From: an uncultured Cellvibrionales bacterium
GTDB taxonomy: Bacteria > Pseudomonadota > Gammaproteobacteria > Pseudomonadales > GM7GCV1
Assembly: GCA_913063225.1 (NCBI GenBank)
Contig: CAJXYP010000017.1
Span: 1 to 64,000 of the forward strand
Reading direction: 5' to 3'
DNA: 64,000 nucleotides
Shown: positions 18,605-28,799 of the stretch, piece after piece
How positions within the stretch are numbered: position 1 is the first letter of the stretch
Layout of the letters: each line of letters begins with the position of its first letter
Translations under genes and position numbers: made by a program
Notes under the pieces: generated by a model
The model's database searches: none
Told to the model about the DNA's origin: nothing
The model's input: only the letters and a program-made list of their open reading frames with translations

Positions 18605-19480
18605 TTAGTTGCCACCCTCACTGTCCTTCAAATATCTGAAAAACTCACTATCTGGCTCCAACACCATTATGTCTCCGCCGCCGCCAAAGGTATTCCCATA
18701 GGCCTGCAGACTTCGTATAAAGGAGTAGAACTCAGGGTTTTGACCGTAGGCGCCAGCGTAAATAGCAGCTGCCTGCGCGTCACCCTCACCACGAATCTCT
18801 TCTGCCAGCTTGTAGGCTTCGGCTTCAATCAGTACCTGTTGACGATCTGCGTCTGCTTGAATTTTTTCCGCCTCTTCTAGGCCTTCAGAACGAAATTGCT
18901 GCGCCTCTTTTTCTCGATCCGAGCGCATGCGATTGTAGATCGTGCCACTAATCTCTTCCGGCAAATCAATTCGCTGTACCCGAACATCCAAAACTTCAAC
19001 GCCCAGGACTTCGTCCATGGTTAAATTCAGTTCCTCGGTAAGCTGCCTCATTAGCTCGTCGCGCTCTCCCGATACCACCTGTTGTAGGGTACGATTGGAA
19101 AATTCGTTTCGCAAACCATCGTTGATCCGAGCCGTTAAGCGCAGACCTGCAGTGTTTGCATCGCCCCCGGTAACCCGATAATAGTTTCCGACATTAGAGA
19201 CACGAAACTTAGTGTAGGAATCAACAATGAGCTGTTCCTGCTCTGAAGTGAAGAACCTTGCATCATCAGTCTCAACCGTGAGCACCCTGCCATCAAAACG
19301 CCGAACTTCGTCCACAAAAGGAATCTTAAAATGCAGGCCAGGTTGAATATCTTCACTAACAATTTCACCAAATCTCAGCAATACCGCACGCTCTATTTCG
19401 GTGATGCGAAAAATGGTTGATGAGCCAATCAATACCACCAGCACTAGGGTAAATACGAATATCATTCCGCGGTTATTCAT
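18605..19480 (-). CDS. hflC: protease modulator HflC
   Basis: A 291-residue SPFH/band-7 protein anchored by one N-terminal helix (MIFVFTLVLVVLIGSSTIF). With HflK it forms the large periplasmic-facing cage that regulates FtsH. The SPFH domain spans about residues 20-190 and is followed by a charged coiled coil. Its ATG overlaps the hflK stop by four bases. Confidence 0.95.
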   Translation of the reverse strand: MNNRGMIFVFTLVLVVLIGSSTIFRITEIERAVLLRFGEIVSEDIQPGLHFKIPFVDEVRRFDGRVLTVETDDARFFTSEQEQLIVDSYTKFRVSNVGNYYRVTGGDANTAGLRLTARINDGLRNEFSNRTLQQVVSGERDELMRQLTEELNLTMDEVLGVEVLDVRVQRIDLPEEISGTIYNRMRSDREKEAQQFRSEGLEEAEKIQADADRQQVLIEAEAYKLAEEIRGEGDAQAAAIYAGAYGQNPEFYSFIRSLQAYGNTFGGGGDIMVLEPDSEFFRYLKDSEGGN

Positions 19481-20619
19481 CTTATTGTCCTCGCTGGGCT
19501 ACCCGCACTGCTAGGAGCAGCACTATTAATCTGATTTTGAGCATTCTCTAGTAAACGCAATAGTTCGGTTTCCCGTGCCGATGAAATACCGCCACCGCCC
19601 AATCTATCCAGAGGCAAATACATCATATTGTTGCCACCTTCTACATCCATCAATACTTTAGAGGTATTGGCCAAGACGCCTTCAATAGCATCGATATACA
19701 AGCGCTCCCGAGTTACCGTTGGAGCTCTCTCATACTCAACTAGAAGTTGTGTAAAGCGAGAGGCATCACCTTCGGCGCGAGCAATAAGCTCGCCTCTGTA
19801 ACCCGCTGCAGATTCTATTGCTCTCTGAGCGCGACCCCGAGCCTGAGGCACTATCTGATTGCTATAGGCTTCTGCCTGATTGATAAAACGCTCTCTGTCT
19901 GCTGCCGCTGCAATCACATCATCAAAAGCAGGCTTAACCGCTTCCGGGGCTTGCCCTTCTTGCAGCGTCACATCAATAATATTAATGCCTGTCCCATAAA
20001 TATCTAGATAAGACTGTAAGCGCAGTTCAACCTCAACCCTCAATAGCTCTCTACCTGCAGAGATAACATTATCAAGGTTACTGCTACCAACAGCGTGTCT
20101 GATAGCACTGTCAGTTGCTTGCTCAAGTGTTTCATCTGGATTATTAACATTCAGCACATAGTCTTTCACGTCTTTGATATTGTATTGAACCGTAAGCGGA
20201 ACAATTACAATATTTTCGTCTTGAGTCAGCATCAAACTCTGACTTAGAGGCGGATTGTACTGACGCTCGTCCGTCACCGAGACAATCTGCACTATATCGA
20301 TCACTGCGGGTTGCCAGTTAATCCCTGGCTGAATAGTAGAATGATATTCGCCAAGCCTAAGAACTACTCCGCGCTCTTGTTCGTTAACAATATAAATACT
20401 GTTTATCAGCCAATATCCGATCAGAACCAGAAGTACGATATAAATAGGCAAGTTTGAGCCTCCCTTTTTAGGGGATCCAGACCCGGGCTTGCCCGGCTTA
20501 CCGCCAAACAATCCCTGTAATTTATCTTTCAACTGCTTAAATGCTTCATCCAGATCCGGTGGAGTGGAATTATTATTTCCGCCCCAAGGATCACGACCGC
20601 CAGGATCATTCCAAGCCAT
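19477..20619 (-). CDS. hflK: protease modulator HflK
   Basis: A 380-residue SPFH protein, partner of HflC in regulating FtsH. The N-terminus is Gly/Pro-rich (MAWNDPGGRDPWGG), then a transmembrane helix at about 55-70, the band-7 domain beginning IVNEQERGVVLRLGEY, and a C-terminal coiled-coil tail. Length is close to E. coli HflK (419). Confidence 0.95.
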   Translation of the reverse strand: MAWNDPGGRDPWGGNNNSTPPDLDEAFKQLKDKLQGLFGGKPGKPGSGSPKKGGSNLPIYIVLLVLIGYWLINSIYIVNEQERGVVLRLGEYHSTIQPGINWQPAVIDIVQIVSVTDERQYNPPLSQSLMLTQDENIVIVPLTVQYNIKDVKDYVLNVNNPDETLEQATDSAIRHAVGSSNLDNVISAGRELLRVEVELRLQSYLDIYGTGINIIDVTLQEGQAPEAVKPAFDDVIAAAADRERFINQAEAYSNQIVPQARGRAQRAIESAAGYRGELIARAEGDASRFTQLLVEYERAPTVTRERLYIDAIEGVLANTSKVLMDVEGGNNMMYLPLDRLGGGGISSARETELLRLLENAQNQINSAAPSSAGSPARTIR

Positions 20620-20726
20620 GTTTAAATCTCCAATGTCGACGCTTTGCGCCTTTAGTATGTAAGTTTTTAATTAACCGCTGTCTACACATGACAATCGGTA
20701 CCGAATTCGTTTTATGCAAAACTAAA

Positions 20727-22019
20727 CTACTCTATGGGGGTGAATACGTCCGCACTCAAGCCCTCTGCACCAAGAATTTTTCGTAAACTGGGTCGATTGA
20801 TTGAAATAAGTAGCTCACAAGAACCATCTTCCCCATATTTTTCTTCGCAAATGGCACTTTGTGCGTGTAATCGAGCGATTAGGCGACTGTGATTTGCAGG
20901 CAATCGATACCAAGCTCGAACCCTATCGGCACCCAAACAGGTTGCGATAGTTTCTTGCAGTAAATCTAACCCTGCGCCTGTCTTGGCAGACAACCAAACG
21001 CTTGAATCTAAACCGTCGTCAGAGCTTTGAACTTCCGGTTCACGGCCGGGTAGCGAATCAATTTTGTTGTAGACGCGAATACGGGGAATTTGGTCCGCGT
21101 GGATTTCTTCCAAAACAAGCTGAACCTCATGGCACTGTACACGCCAGTCTTCAGCACTGATATCCACGATTTCGAGTAACAAATCAGCTTGCGCTGCTTC
21201 TTCCAGTGTCGCCCTGAAAGCTTCCACTAGTTGATGCGGCAACTGGCTAATAAACCCTACCGTATCTGCCAAAACAACGGGTCCGAACTCAGCCAACTCT
21301 ATTCGGCGCATCGTTGGATCGAGAGTTGCAAACAGCTGATCCTTGGCGAAAACTTTGGCGTCAGCCAATTTATTGAATAACGTCGACTTGCCGGCATTGG
21401 TATAACCAACTAAAGACACCACGGGTAGCTCCGCTCTTTTCCTGGCGAGTCGTCCCTGTTCTCGCTGGGTCCGCACCTTATCCAATCGCTTCTTTATCAA
21501 CTTAATCCGATCCCGCAGCAAACGTCTATCCGTTTCCAGCTGAGTTTCACCGGGCCCGCGCAAACCGATCCCGCCTTTTTGCCGCTCAAGATGAGTCCAG
21601 CCTCGAATCAATCGGGTTGAGAGATGCTGGAGCTGCGCCAATTCAACTTGAAGCTTTCCTTCGTGAGTGCGTGCGCGCTGAGCAAAAATATCCAGAATCA
21701 GACCCGTTCTATTCAGCACCCGGCATTTCAGCTCGGCTTCCAAATTGCGCTCCTGACTTGGAGTCAGGTCATGATCGAAAATAACAATTTCGGCCTCACA
21801 GGCTTTAAGAGTCTCAGCAATTTCTTCCAGTTTACCAGTGCCGACAAAAAACTTGGCTTGAGGACGCTCACGATTCCCTTCCACGTAACCCACCGGACCA
21901 GCGCCCGCAGCTGCTACCAATTCAGTGAATTCGTTTGGGTCGGCCTGCCGATTTTCTGAACGAATGCGCATTTGCACAAGCAACGCACGTTCTCCAGAAT
22001 CTGGTCGATCAAAAAACAA
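20727..22019 (-). CDS. hflX: ribosome-associated GTPase HflX
   Basis: A 430-residue GTPase that binds the 50S subunit and splits stalled or heat-damaged ribosomes. The N-terminal HflX domain contains GTGKLEEIAE, the middle helical part GPGETQLETDRR, and the G domain VVSLVGYTNAGKSTLFN and LADTVGFI. The start is a TTG at 22019 giving MFFDRPDSGERALL, which matches the family N-terminus. It follows hfq, as in E. coli. Confidence 0.95.
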   Translation of the reverse strand: MFFDRPDSGERALLVQMRIRSENRQADPNEFTELVAAAGAGPVGYVEGNRERPQAKFFVGTGKLEEIAETLKACEAEIVIFDHDLTPSQERNLEAELKCRVLNRTGLILDIFAQRARTHEGKLQVELAQLQHLSTRLIRGWTHLERQKGGIGLRGPGETQLETDRRLLRDRIKLIKKRLDKVRTQREQGRLARKRAELPVVSLVGYTNAGKSTLFNKLADAKVFAKDQLFATLDPTMRRIELAEFGPVVLADTVGFISQLPHQLVEAFRATLEEAAQADLLLEIVDISAEDWRVQCHEVQLVLEEIHADQIPRIRVYNKIDSLPGREPEVQSSDDGLDSSVWLSAKTGAGLDLLQETIATCLGADRVRAWYRLPANHSRLIARLHAQSAICEEKYGEDGSCELLISINRPSLRKILGAEGLSADVFTPIE

Positions 22020-22069
22020 TCAGGTATCCGTCCTGCTATTAGGAAGAGCAGTACTCAAAGGTTTACTAA

Positions 22070-22357
22070 TTATTGGTTATGCTCATCGAAGTCTTGATCT
22101 TGATCTTGATCTTGATCTTGATCGTCACCAGGAGGCGCAACCATCGGCATTTTTACAGCGCGAGCTGGAACAATAGTTGAGATGGCGTGCTTGTAGACCA
22201 TTTGGCTCACGGTATTCTTCAATAAAACTACAAACTGATCGAAGGATTCGACCTGACCTTGAAGTTTTATTCCGTTTACCAGATAAATTGCTACTGGAAT
22301 GCGTTCTTTCCGAAGGGCGTTAAGGAAAGGGTCTTGTAAACTATGCCCTTTTGACAT
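22070..22357 (-). CDS. hfq: RNA chaperone Hfq
   Basis: A 95-residue Hfq that pairs small RNAs with messages. The Sm1 region [26 protein letters not shown] and Sm2 [12 protein letters not shown] are complete. The true start is the ATG at 22357 ([11 protein letters not shown]), not the longer ORF in the track. The C-terminal tail is unusual: a run of Asp-Gln pairs, encoded by a hexanucleotide repeat, then FDEHNQ. It lies between miaA and hflX. Confidence 0.97.
   Translation of the reverse strand: MSKGHSLQDPFLNALRKERIPVAIYLVNGIKLQGQVESFDQFVVLLKNTVSQMVYKHAISTIVPARAVKMPMVAPPGDDQDQDQDQDQDFDEHNQ
22093..22122. repeat. hexanucleotide microsatellite in hfq (5 x CTTGAT)
   Basis: Five perfect tandem copies of CTTGAT lie in the hfq C-terminal coding region. 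They encode the Asp-Gln tail in frame, so copy-number change by slippage would alter tail length without breaking the gene. Confidence 0.92.
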
Positions 22358-22424
22358 TTGTATTCTCCAAAAAACAAAAAAATAATGCGCTGCAAATAGC
22401 ACTGCGAGTAACCTAGCATAAACA

Positions 22425-23384
22425 CTAGTTAAGACAATTCAAAGAAGCTTGAATTAAATCTGTGTTAGGGGCCACACTCTTCTCAGACCAGCGCACTGGC
22501 AAGAGGTTCAAATCGGGCCAATTGCGCATCCAGGTCAATTGGCGTTTAGCTAGTTGCCGCGTTGCAGCTTGACCTTTAAGCACAAGCTCATCTCGGTCAA
22601 AATCGCCTTCAAGGAATTGCCAAACCTGGCGATACCCAACGCATCGCATAGACGCGTCCTCGATCGTCAGCGTGTGGTTTTTCCGCAATTCCTCTACTTC
22701 CTCTATAAAGCCAGACTCCAGCATCAACTCAAATCGATAATTAATGCGATGGTGCAAGGCGCTGCGGTCTGTCACTTCTAAACCAATTTGGCGGATATCA
22801 AAATGGTCCCCAATTGGCTGATAACCTTTGACTGAGGGCTTGGCGAGTAATTCTGTCATCGTTAAACCGGTGGAATAACAAACCTCCAAAGCGCGACAAA
22901 TACGCTGGGAGTGGTTGATGTTTATACGCACGGCAGCTTCAGGGTCTAGCTTTGCCAACTCAGCGTGCATTGCCGGCCACCCCAGATCTTTTGCCTTGGC
23001 TTCAATCTTTTTGCGCTCTTTGAAGTCCGCTTCCGGCAAATCCGACAATCCATCGATCAGCGCCTTAAAATAAAGCATGGTGCCGCCGACCAAAATAGGT
23101 AGCTTGTTATCTACTACCGCCTGATTCATTGCTACCTTGGCATCCTCAATGAATCGCGCGACGGAATACTTTTGGTTCGGTTCTATAATATCTACTAGGT
23201 CATGAGGGTATTTTTTGAGCAGATCCGCTTCTGGCTTGGCAGTGCCTATATTCATATGGCGGTAAATTAGGGCCGAGTCGACACTAATCAGTCGCGAATT
23301 TATCCGATCCGCGAGATCAATTGCGAGGTCAGTTTTACCCGAGGCGGTTGGCCCGAGAATAAAGAGGCATTTGGGTTTACTCAT
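22425..23384 (-). CDS. miaA: tRNA dimethylallyltransferase
   Basis: A 319-residue enzyme that adds a dimethylallyl group to A37 of tRNAs reading codons that start with U. The P-loop [16 protein letters not shown] (residues 10-25), [18 protein letters not shown] and the [18 protein letters not shown] region are typical. Length matches the family (about 316). It sits in the mutL-miaA-hfq order common to gammaproteobacteria. Confidence 0.96.
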   Translation of the reverse strand: MSKPKCLFILGPTASGKTDLAIDLADRINSRLISVDSALIYRHMNIGTAKPEADLLKKYPHDLVDIIEPNQKYSVARFIEDAKVAMNQAVVDNKLPILVGGTMLYFKALIDGLSDLPEADFKERKKIEAKAKDLGWPAMHAELAKLDPEAAVRININHSQRICRALEVCYSTGLTMTELLAKPSVKGYQPIGDHFDIRQIGLEVTDRSALHHRINYRFELMLESGFIEEVEELRKNHTLTIEDASMRCVGYRQVWQFLEGDFDRDELVLKGQAATRQLAKRQLTWMRNWPDLNLLPVRWSEKSVAPNTDLIQASLNCLN

Positions 23385-23514
23385 CTACGCTCCATTAAAA
23401 GCGTCGCGAGCGACGGTAAGAGAAGGCAAAAATTGGCGAGAACGCGGAGTTTATGATTCATAGATGAGCAGTTTGAGGTAAATTTTTACGCACTATTGCC
23501 TAGCGTATTAGCGT

Positions 23515-25347
23515 TTAACGGCCACGCATAAATAGTTTGTCCAGCTCTACCAGACTAAGCTGTCGCCAAGTAGGCCGTCCGTGATTGCACTGCCCACTTC
23601 TTTCGGTGATTTCCATGTCTCGCAGCAAAGCATTCATTTCATGAATAGTTAGCTTTCTATTGGCTCGCACTGAACCATGGCAGGCCATAGTAGATAGCAC
23701 TTCGTTGATTTGTTCGCGGATTCGATCAGATGAGCCCATGGCTAATAGATCAGAGAGCACATCGCGAACCAAGGGTTCTACCTGGGGCTGTTTGAGAATT
23801 ACAGGGACCTGACGAATCAGTAGCGTTTCAGGCCCGGCGCGGTCCAAGCTTATTCCCAGATGAGTAAAGACCTGAATATGCTCCTGAGCTATATTCGCCT
23901 CTCTCTCACTTACCGCTAAGGACTCCGGAACCAATAAAGGTTGTGAGGCTAGACCCTCGCCGTCCCAAGCTGTCTTCATTTTTTCGTAGACTATGCGCTC
24001 GTGAGCTGCGTGCATATCCACCAGAATCAAACCCTCGGTATTTTCAGCAAGGATATATATGCCCTTCAACTGAGCTAGAGCAAAACCCATAGGCGGAATG
24101 ACTGAGTCTTCAGCATCGGCAGGCCGATAACTAACTGAGGTGACATCATTTATTTCATTCACCGCTTTTCCATCCAACATAGCGTCGAAGCGCGCGTCTT
24201 TCGCTGGATTTGGAGCTAAAGATTCTTGGCCGCGATAGGAAAGTGGCAAGGAGCCTTGGCCTCTTGGCTCTGACGCGATATCCGCCAGAGGAGACCGTAA
24301 GTCTTCCATCAGGGCTGGAGCAGGACCGCTTCCCGCAGTTGTTTGAGCAATTAGGCGATGCAGGGAACCATATATAAAGGAATGCACTTCACGAGAATCT
24401 CGAAAGCGGACTTCATGTTTTGTTGGATGCACGTTTACATCAACATCCTTTGGGTCTACCTCCAGGAAAAGTACAAAAGCTGGATGCCGCCCGTGAAAAA
24501 GCACATCCTGATAAGCCCTGCGCACCGCATGAGCTACCAGCTTGTCGCGCACTGGCCGACCGTTAACAAAGAAGTACTGCAAATCTGCCTGGCTGCGAGA
24601 GAATGTCGGCAAGCCAACCCAGCCATGCAGGCGAAGTGACTCGCTCTTCTCACCGCTAGACTCTCTGTCTATGGGCAGCGCTTGCTCCATGAAAGCGGGG
24701 CCACAAACATTGGCAACGCGCTTTTCAATTTCAATCTGATTTTGCGCAGGCAGCATATTCAATCGAATCCGACCCGCCTGAGCCAACTTGATTCCGATTT
24801 GCGGATGACTCAATCCAATACGTTTGACTATATCCTCAATACGACCCAACTCGGTTTTTTCCGTTTTCAGGAACTTCCGCCGTGCCGGCGTATTGAAAAA
24901 CAAATCTGAAACATCAACCGAAGTACCCGTCGGGTGGCTGGCCGGCTGCACATTAGCGGCCATTGTGGACCCTTCAGTTTCAACCTGACAAGCCTCAGCG
25001 GCCTCGACAGCGGAGGTTAATTTCAAGCGCGATACGGAGGCAATACTGGCCAAAGCCTCACCACGAAAACCCAGGGTAGCAACGGCTTCTAAATCATCGA
25101 CTGAATGTATTTTGCTGGTGGCATGTCGCTCCAGCGCCAACGGCATGTCCCCAGAACTAATACCGGCTCCGTCGTCTCGCACCAATATGCGCTTTACGCC
25201 GCCAGCTTCTATATCTATAGAAATATTTTTTGCGCCGCCATCAATACTATTTTCCAGTAGCTCTTTTAGGACAGATGCAGGGCGCTCGACGACTTCTCCA
25301 GCCGCGATTTGGTTAGCGAGTCGTGGCGGCAACCGGATAATACTCAA
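23515..25347 (-). CDS. mutL: DNA mismatch repair protein MutL
   Basis: A 610-residue mismatch repair ATPase. The GHKL ATPase motifs are visible: [18 protein letters not shown] and [16 protein letters not shown]. The C-terminal dimerisation part contains [12 protein letters not shown], close to the DQHAx2Ex4E endonuclease motif found in species lacking MutH, and the zinc-site-like segments ACHGSVRA and CNHGRPT. The start is a TTG at 25347 overlapping the amidase stop (TTGA). Methyl-independent, nicking MutL function is therefore plausible. Confidence 0.95.
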   Translation of the reverse strand: MSIIRLPPRLANQIAAGEVVERPASVLKELLENSIDGGAKNISIDIEAGGVKRILVRDDGAGISSGDMPLALERHATSKIHSVDDLEAVATLGFRGEALASIASVSRLKLTSAVEAAEACQVETEGSTMAANVQPASHPTGTSVDVSDLFFNTPARRKFLKTEKTELGRIEDIVKRIGLSHPQIGIKLAQAGRIRLNMLPAQNQIEIEKRVANVCGPAFMEQALPIDRESSGEKSESLRLHGWVGLPTFSRSQADLQYFFVNGRPVRDKLVAHAVRRAYQDVLFHGRHPAFVLFLEVDPKDVDVNVHPTKHEVRFRDSREVHSFIYGSLHRLIAQTTAGSGPAPALMEDLRSPLADIASEPRGQGSLPLSYRGQESLAPNPAKDARFDAMLDGKAVNEINDVTSVSYRPADAEDSVIPPMGFALAQLKGIYILAENTEGLILVDMHAAHERIVYEKMKTAWDGEGLASQPLLVPESLAVSEREANIAQEHIQVFTHLGISLDRAGPETLLIRQVPVILKQPQVEPLVRDVLSDLLAMGSSDRIREQINEVLSTMACHGSVRANRKLTIHEMNALLRDMEITERSGQCNHGRPTWRQLSLVELDKLFMRGR

Positions 25348-26759
25348 CTAGCTGGAATTCTTAGGGTCTGACCAACGCGAATCGACGAGCTGGAAAGGCT
25401 ATTGTGCTGTATCAAACTGCCGCTGCTAATACCAAAGCGCTCAGCGATCTCGGATAAAGTATCTCCCGCCCGAATCACATAGCTGCGTGGCTCAGAACTG
25501 CCGATTGAAGCAATCAGGGTGCCATCTGGCGGGAAACGCTCGAAATAGCTGCGAACACCTCCGAAAATAGCGTTGGCCAGATTGGCCTGAAAAGTCGGGT
25601 CAGAAAGTTTTCTCGCCTCATCCGGATTTGAGATAAATCCAGTTTCTATAAGTAATGAGGGCATATCTGGCGACTTTAAAACCATAAAAGCGGCTTGTTC
25701 CACCTGTTTTTTGTGCAATCTAGTGACCTGATCTAGCTGTGGGACTATCGCCGCACCTAAGCGCAAACTCGAGTCGAGAGTCGCTGTCATGGATAGATCG
25801 AGCAAAACGCTGGCTAGCACGTCGTCTTTATCACGCAAACTAAGATCTCCAACACCACCGATAAGGTCGGCGCGGTTTTCTTTTTGGGCCAAATAACTTG
25901 CGCGCTCACTGGTAGCCCCACGATCCGACAAAGCGTAGACCGAAGCACCATTTGCCGATGGCTGATCAAAAGCATCCGCATGAATTGAAAGAAAGATATC
26001 AGCGCGGCTCTGCCTCGCAATTTCGGCTCTATCTCTAAGGGCAATATAGTAATCGCCGTCCCGCACCATTAGGGCGGTATAGCCAGGTGTTGATTCGATG
26101 ATGCGCTGCATCTGCCGACCTATGCCCATCACCACATTTTTTTCACGAACTCCGCCTGGACCAGACGCGCCCGGATCCTCACCACCGTGTCCGGCATCTA
26201 TTGCCACAATAATATCGCGTTCAGCTGACGCGACTTGGTCAATGGTACGCACCGCGGTAATGGCGTCCCGCTCCAAGTCCAAGACCAACCGATGGCCATA
26301 ACTTTCGTTCGGCGCCAAAGAAAATGACTGAGGACGAGCCGCCTGATTAAGGTCAACTACCACCCGCAAACCACCATCGTCGCGAGTTCCAAATCGAATA
26401 CCGGACATTTGTGTGGCGCTATAGTCGATACCACTAAGATCAGCATCAACCTCTGTCTCCGGCAGATCTATGACCACACGATGAGGATTAGAAAGCTGAA
26501 ACAAACTATGTTCAACAGGACTGCTTAAATCGAAAACAACCCGGGTATTTTGCGGAGATGGCCACACTCGAATTTGTTCGATAACCGGCTGAGCCGATAG
26601 AGTGTAAGAGGTCCAGGTTGAAATTAGAGCAATAAAAGCGAGAGGTAGAAAAGCCCTTGGACGGAGTGCTAATTCGGTCCCTTGAGGGCGGCTTGATATA
26701 GGCTCAAACCTTAGTAAAGCCAATAACGAGATAAATAACAAAACCAATGGTCGCTTCAT
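25344..26759 (-). CDS. amiB: N-acetylmuramoyl-L-alanine amidase (AmiB/AmiC type) with AMIN and LysM domains
   Basis: A 471-residue periplasmic amidase that cleaves the stem peptide from septal peptidoglycan during cell separation. After an unusually long N-terminus with two hydrophobic stretches, an AMIN domain (about 60-155) precedes the Amidase_3 domain, marked by [15 protein letters not shown] and LSIHADAF, with the catalytic Glu in [13 protein letters not shown]-terminal LysM ([19 protein letters not shown]) binds glycan. The ATG at 26759 overlaps the tsaE stop (ATGA) and is chosen over the upstream GTG. AmiC is an alternative name. Confidence 0.9.
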   Translation of the reverse strand: MKRPLVLLFISLLALLRFEPISSRPQGTELALRPRAFLPLAFIALISTWTSYTLSAQPVIEQIRVWPSPQNTRVVFDLSSPVEHSLFQLSNPHRVVIDLPETEVDADLSGIDYSATQMSGIRFGTRDDGGLRVVVDLNQAARPQSFSLAPNESYGHRLVLDLERDAITAVRTIDQVASAERDIIVAIDAGHGGEDPGASGPGGVREKNVVMGIGRQMQRIIESTPGYTALMVRDGDYYIALRDRAEIARQSRADIFLSIHADAFDQPSANGASVYALSDRGATSERASYLAQKENRADLIGGVGDLSLRDKDDVLASVLLDLSMTATLDSSLRLGAAIVPQLDQVTRLHKKQVEQAAFMVLKSPDMPSLLIETGFISNPDEARKLSDPTFQANLANAIFGGVRSYFERFPPDGTLIASIGSSEPRSYVIRAGDTLSEIAERFGISSGSLIQHNSLSSSSIRVGQTLRIPAS

Positions 26760-27193
26760 GTCGCGGTATTTTGCCACTCTGGCCTGATTTGTCTAGCATT
26801 TCCCTGCACTGAGAGGGTTAAAGTTAGGTTGGGCCCCGGTAACCAACCCTCGCCTTTTTCCGGCCATTCAATTAGACACAAACCTTCATCAAAATATTCC
26901 CGCCCACCCATAAACTCGAGTTCTTCAGGATGCTCCATTCGGTATAGATCAAAATGGTGCACTAATAAATTGGCAACATCGTAGCTTTCGACCAGGGTAT
27001 AGGTGGGGCTTTTTACTGGCCCAATATGGCCAAGACCTGCGAGTAAACCTCGAACCAAAGTTGTTTTTCCAGCTCCCAAATCCCCTTTCAAATAGACCAC
27101 AAATGCGCCATTGGGTAGTTTAGATGCGAGCGCAGCACCCCAAGCTAGCGTCTCCTGCTCATCAGCCAATAAGCTAGTCTCTAGATCAAACAT
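26756..27193 (-). CDS. tsaE: tRNA threonylcarbamoyladenosine biosynthesis ATPase TsaE
   Basis: A 145-residue P-loop ATPase needed with TsaB, TsaC and TsaD for the t6A modification of tRNA. KGDLGAGKTTLVRGLL is the Walker A, followed by SPTYTLVESY, HHFDLYRM and LIEWPEKGE. The start is set at the ATG 27193 (MFDLETSL), eight bases inside the end of nnr; the ORF track's 36 extra residues are out of family. Confidence 0.95.
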   Translation of the reverse strand: MFDLETSLLADEQETLAWGAALASKLPNGAFVVYLKGDLGAGKTTLVRGLLAGLGHIGPVKSPTYTLVESYDVANLLVHHFDLYRMEHPEELEFMGGREYFDEGLCLIEWPEKGEGWLPGPNLTLTLSVQGNARQIRPEWQNTAT

Positions 27194-28700
27194 CCTGAAT
27201 TTCCAGAGATAACTGTGTTTCAGGAATAGCCCTGATAACATCAGATGCCCGCAGCGAAATTTTTCCCTGCACCTGCGCTGCATTATCTGCAGCCACTCCA
27301 TGTAAATATGTGCCTGCAGCCGCTGAGCTTTCTACCGAATATCCCTGAGCTAGCACCGCACCAATAAGACCGCTCAATACGTCGCCCATACCTCCGCTCG
27401 CCATGCCTGGATTTCCTGTTCTATTTAAATAGGCTGGCATATCCATTCGGCTTACCAAACTGCCGTTGCCTTTCAACACCCAATGGCCTGCCAGCTTATT
27501 CTGAAGCGCAACTAAGGCTCCGAATCTATCTTCCTGCACAGCACCTGCACTAGAACCCAAAATTCCAGCCGCTTCACCTGAGTGTGGCGTGTAGCAAACC
27601 CTATCTTTGTTAGGAGTCACCACGCCCGCGGCTATTAGATTTATTGCATCTGCATCACACACTATCGGAATATCGTTCTGCAACGCGCAATGCAGCATTT
27701 GCTCGGCCCATGCATCGGTTCCCAAGCCGGGACCGATAACCACTGCAGTGCACTTATCAAGCAGGGGTTGTAGATAATTGTAGTGCTCTATTTTACGCCC
27801 CATAACCTCGGGGACTCTTGCCAGCAAGGGAGCCAAACTAGGCTCGCGTGTTGCTACCGAAACTTTTCCAACTCCCAGCGTTAAAGCCGCTTCCGCCGCC
27901 AGAATAACCGCGCCAGCCATGCCGATATTGCCACCAATAATCAGAAGATGTCCGCAGCCACCTTTGTGCGCGCTGGCGACCCGGGCGGGAAACACTGCTT
28001 GCACATGCTCTGATGTCAAAATTTCATGAGGATGCAAAGACATATCTTCCGGAGTTTCTATGTCTAAGTCATCCAGAATTAATTCACCAACGCAGTTTTC
28101 TGCATAGCCAGTCAATAGGCCTCGCTTAGCGCCAATAAAACTGATGGTGGTGTTGGCCTGAATAGCGTCGTCCGCGCAAGCTCCGGTATCGGCATTGACT
28201 CCAGACGGCACATCCAGTGCAAACACCGGCATGTCAGTTTGATTAATCAGCTGACAAGCTTTTAGCGCTGAGCCCCTAAGTCCCCCCGTAAAACCAATCC
28301 CTAGAATGGCGTCAACGATCAAGCCCTCCTGCCCGGCCAAATCGGGAAGCTTAGTAACAACTTCCTTCACCCTAGCCAGCGCAAAGTCTCGTGCCTGAAG
28401 TGCTTCGTCGGATAACTTTTTTGGATCGGCCAAATCTACCAAGCACACAGCCCAATCCGCATCCGCGGCTAATCCAGCCAACACAAAACCGTCTCCGCCG
28501 TTATTGCCGCCGCCACAAAATATATACAGCTTTGTAGCCTGCGGGTTTGACTGCTGAATCGCCTCAAATGCGGCTCGACCGGCCTTGGTCATCAGCTTAA
28601 CTCCCGATATGCCTTGTTTTTCAATAGCAAAAGCTTCCAGCGCACAGATATCGGCGACGGAATAGCAGTAATTTATTTCAGGAATATTGATTCTGGCCAT
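27186..28700 (-). CDS. nnr: bifunctional NAD(P)H-hydrate repair enzyme Nnr
   Basis: A 504-residue two-domain protein. The N-terminal epimerase (YjeF-N, FCGGGNNGGDGFVLAG at about 65) converts R- to S-NAD(P)HX, and the C-terminal ADP-dependent dehydratase (VVIGPGLGTD, GNPGMASGGMGDVLSGLIGA) repairs it. Start ATG at 28700, although a TTG two codons upstream is also open. It heads the nnr-tsaE-amidase-mutL run and is divergent from queG. Confidence 0.94.
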   Translation of the reverse strand: MARINIPEINYCYSVADICALEAFAIEKQGISGVKLMTKAGRAAFEAIQQSNPQATKLYIFCGGGNNGGDGFVLAGLAADADWAVCLVDLADPKKLSDEALQARDFALARVKEVVTKLPDLAGQEGLIVDAILGIGFTGGLRGSALKACQLINQTDMPVFALDVPSGVNADTGACADDAIQANTTISFIGAKRGLLTGYAENCVGELILDDLDIETPEDMSLHPHEILTSEHVQAVFPARVASAHKGGCGHLLIIGGNIGMAGAVILAAEAALTLGVGKVSVATREPSLAPLLARVPEVMGRKIEHYNYLQPLLDKCTAVVIGPGLGTDAWAEQMLHCALQNDIPIVCDADAINLIAAGVVTPNKDRVCYTPHSGEAAGILGSSAGAVQEDRFGALVALQNKLAGHWVLKGNGSLVSRMDMPAYLNRTGNPGMASGGMGDVLSGLIGAVLAQGYSVESSAAAGTYLHGVAADNAAQVQGKISLRASDVIRAIPETQLSLEIQDV

Positions 28701-28799
28701 GGTCAAAACAAGAATTCAAATGGTGAATTCAACATAGAGTTAAGAAGTTCCGGCATTATAGGCCACCTATCTGCAACGCAGGCTACTTATAGCCGAGAT

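Noticed and set aside
22070-22402. Longer 110-residue Hfq start
   Set aside because: The extra 15 residues are outside the family; [11 protein letters not shown] at 22357 is the conserved start.
28614-28799. 62-residue N-terminal extension of QueG
   Set aside because: It overlaps nnr on the other strand and has no family support; ATG 28800 fits the family.
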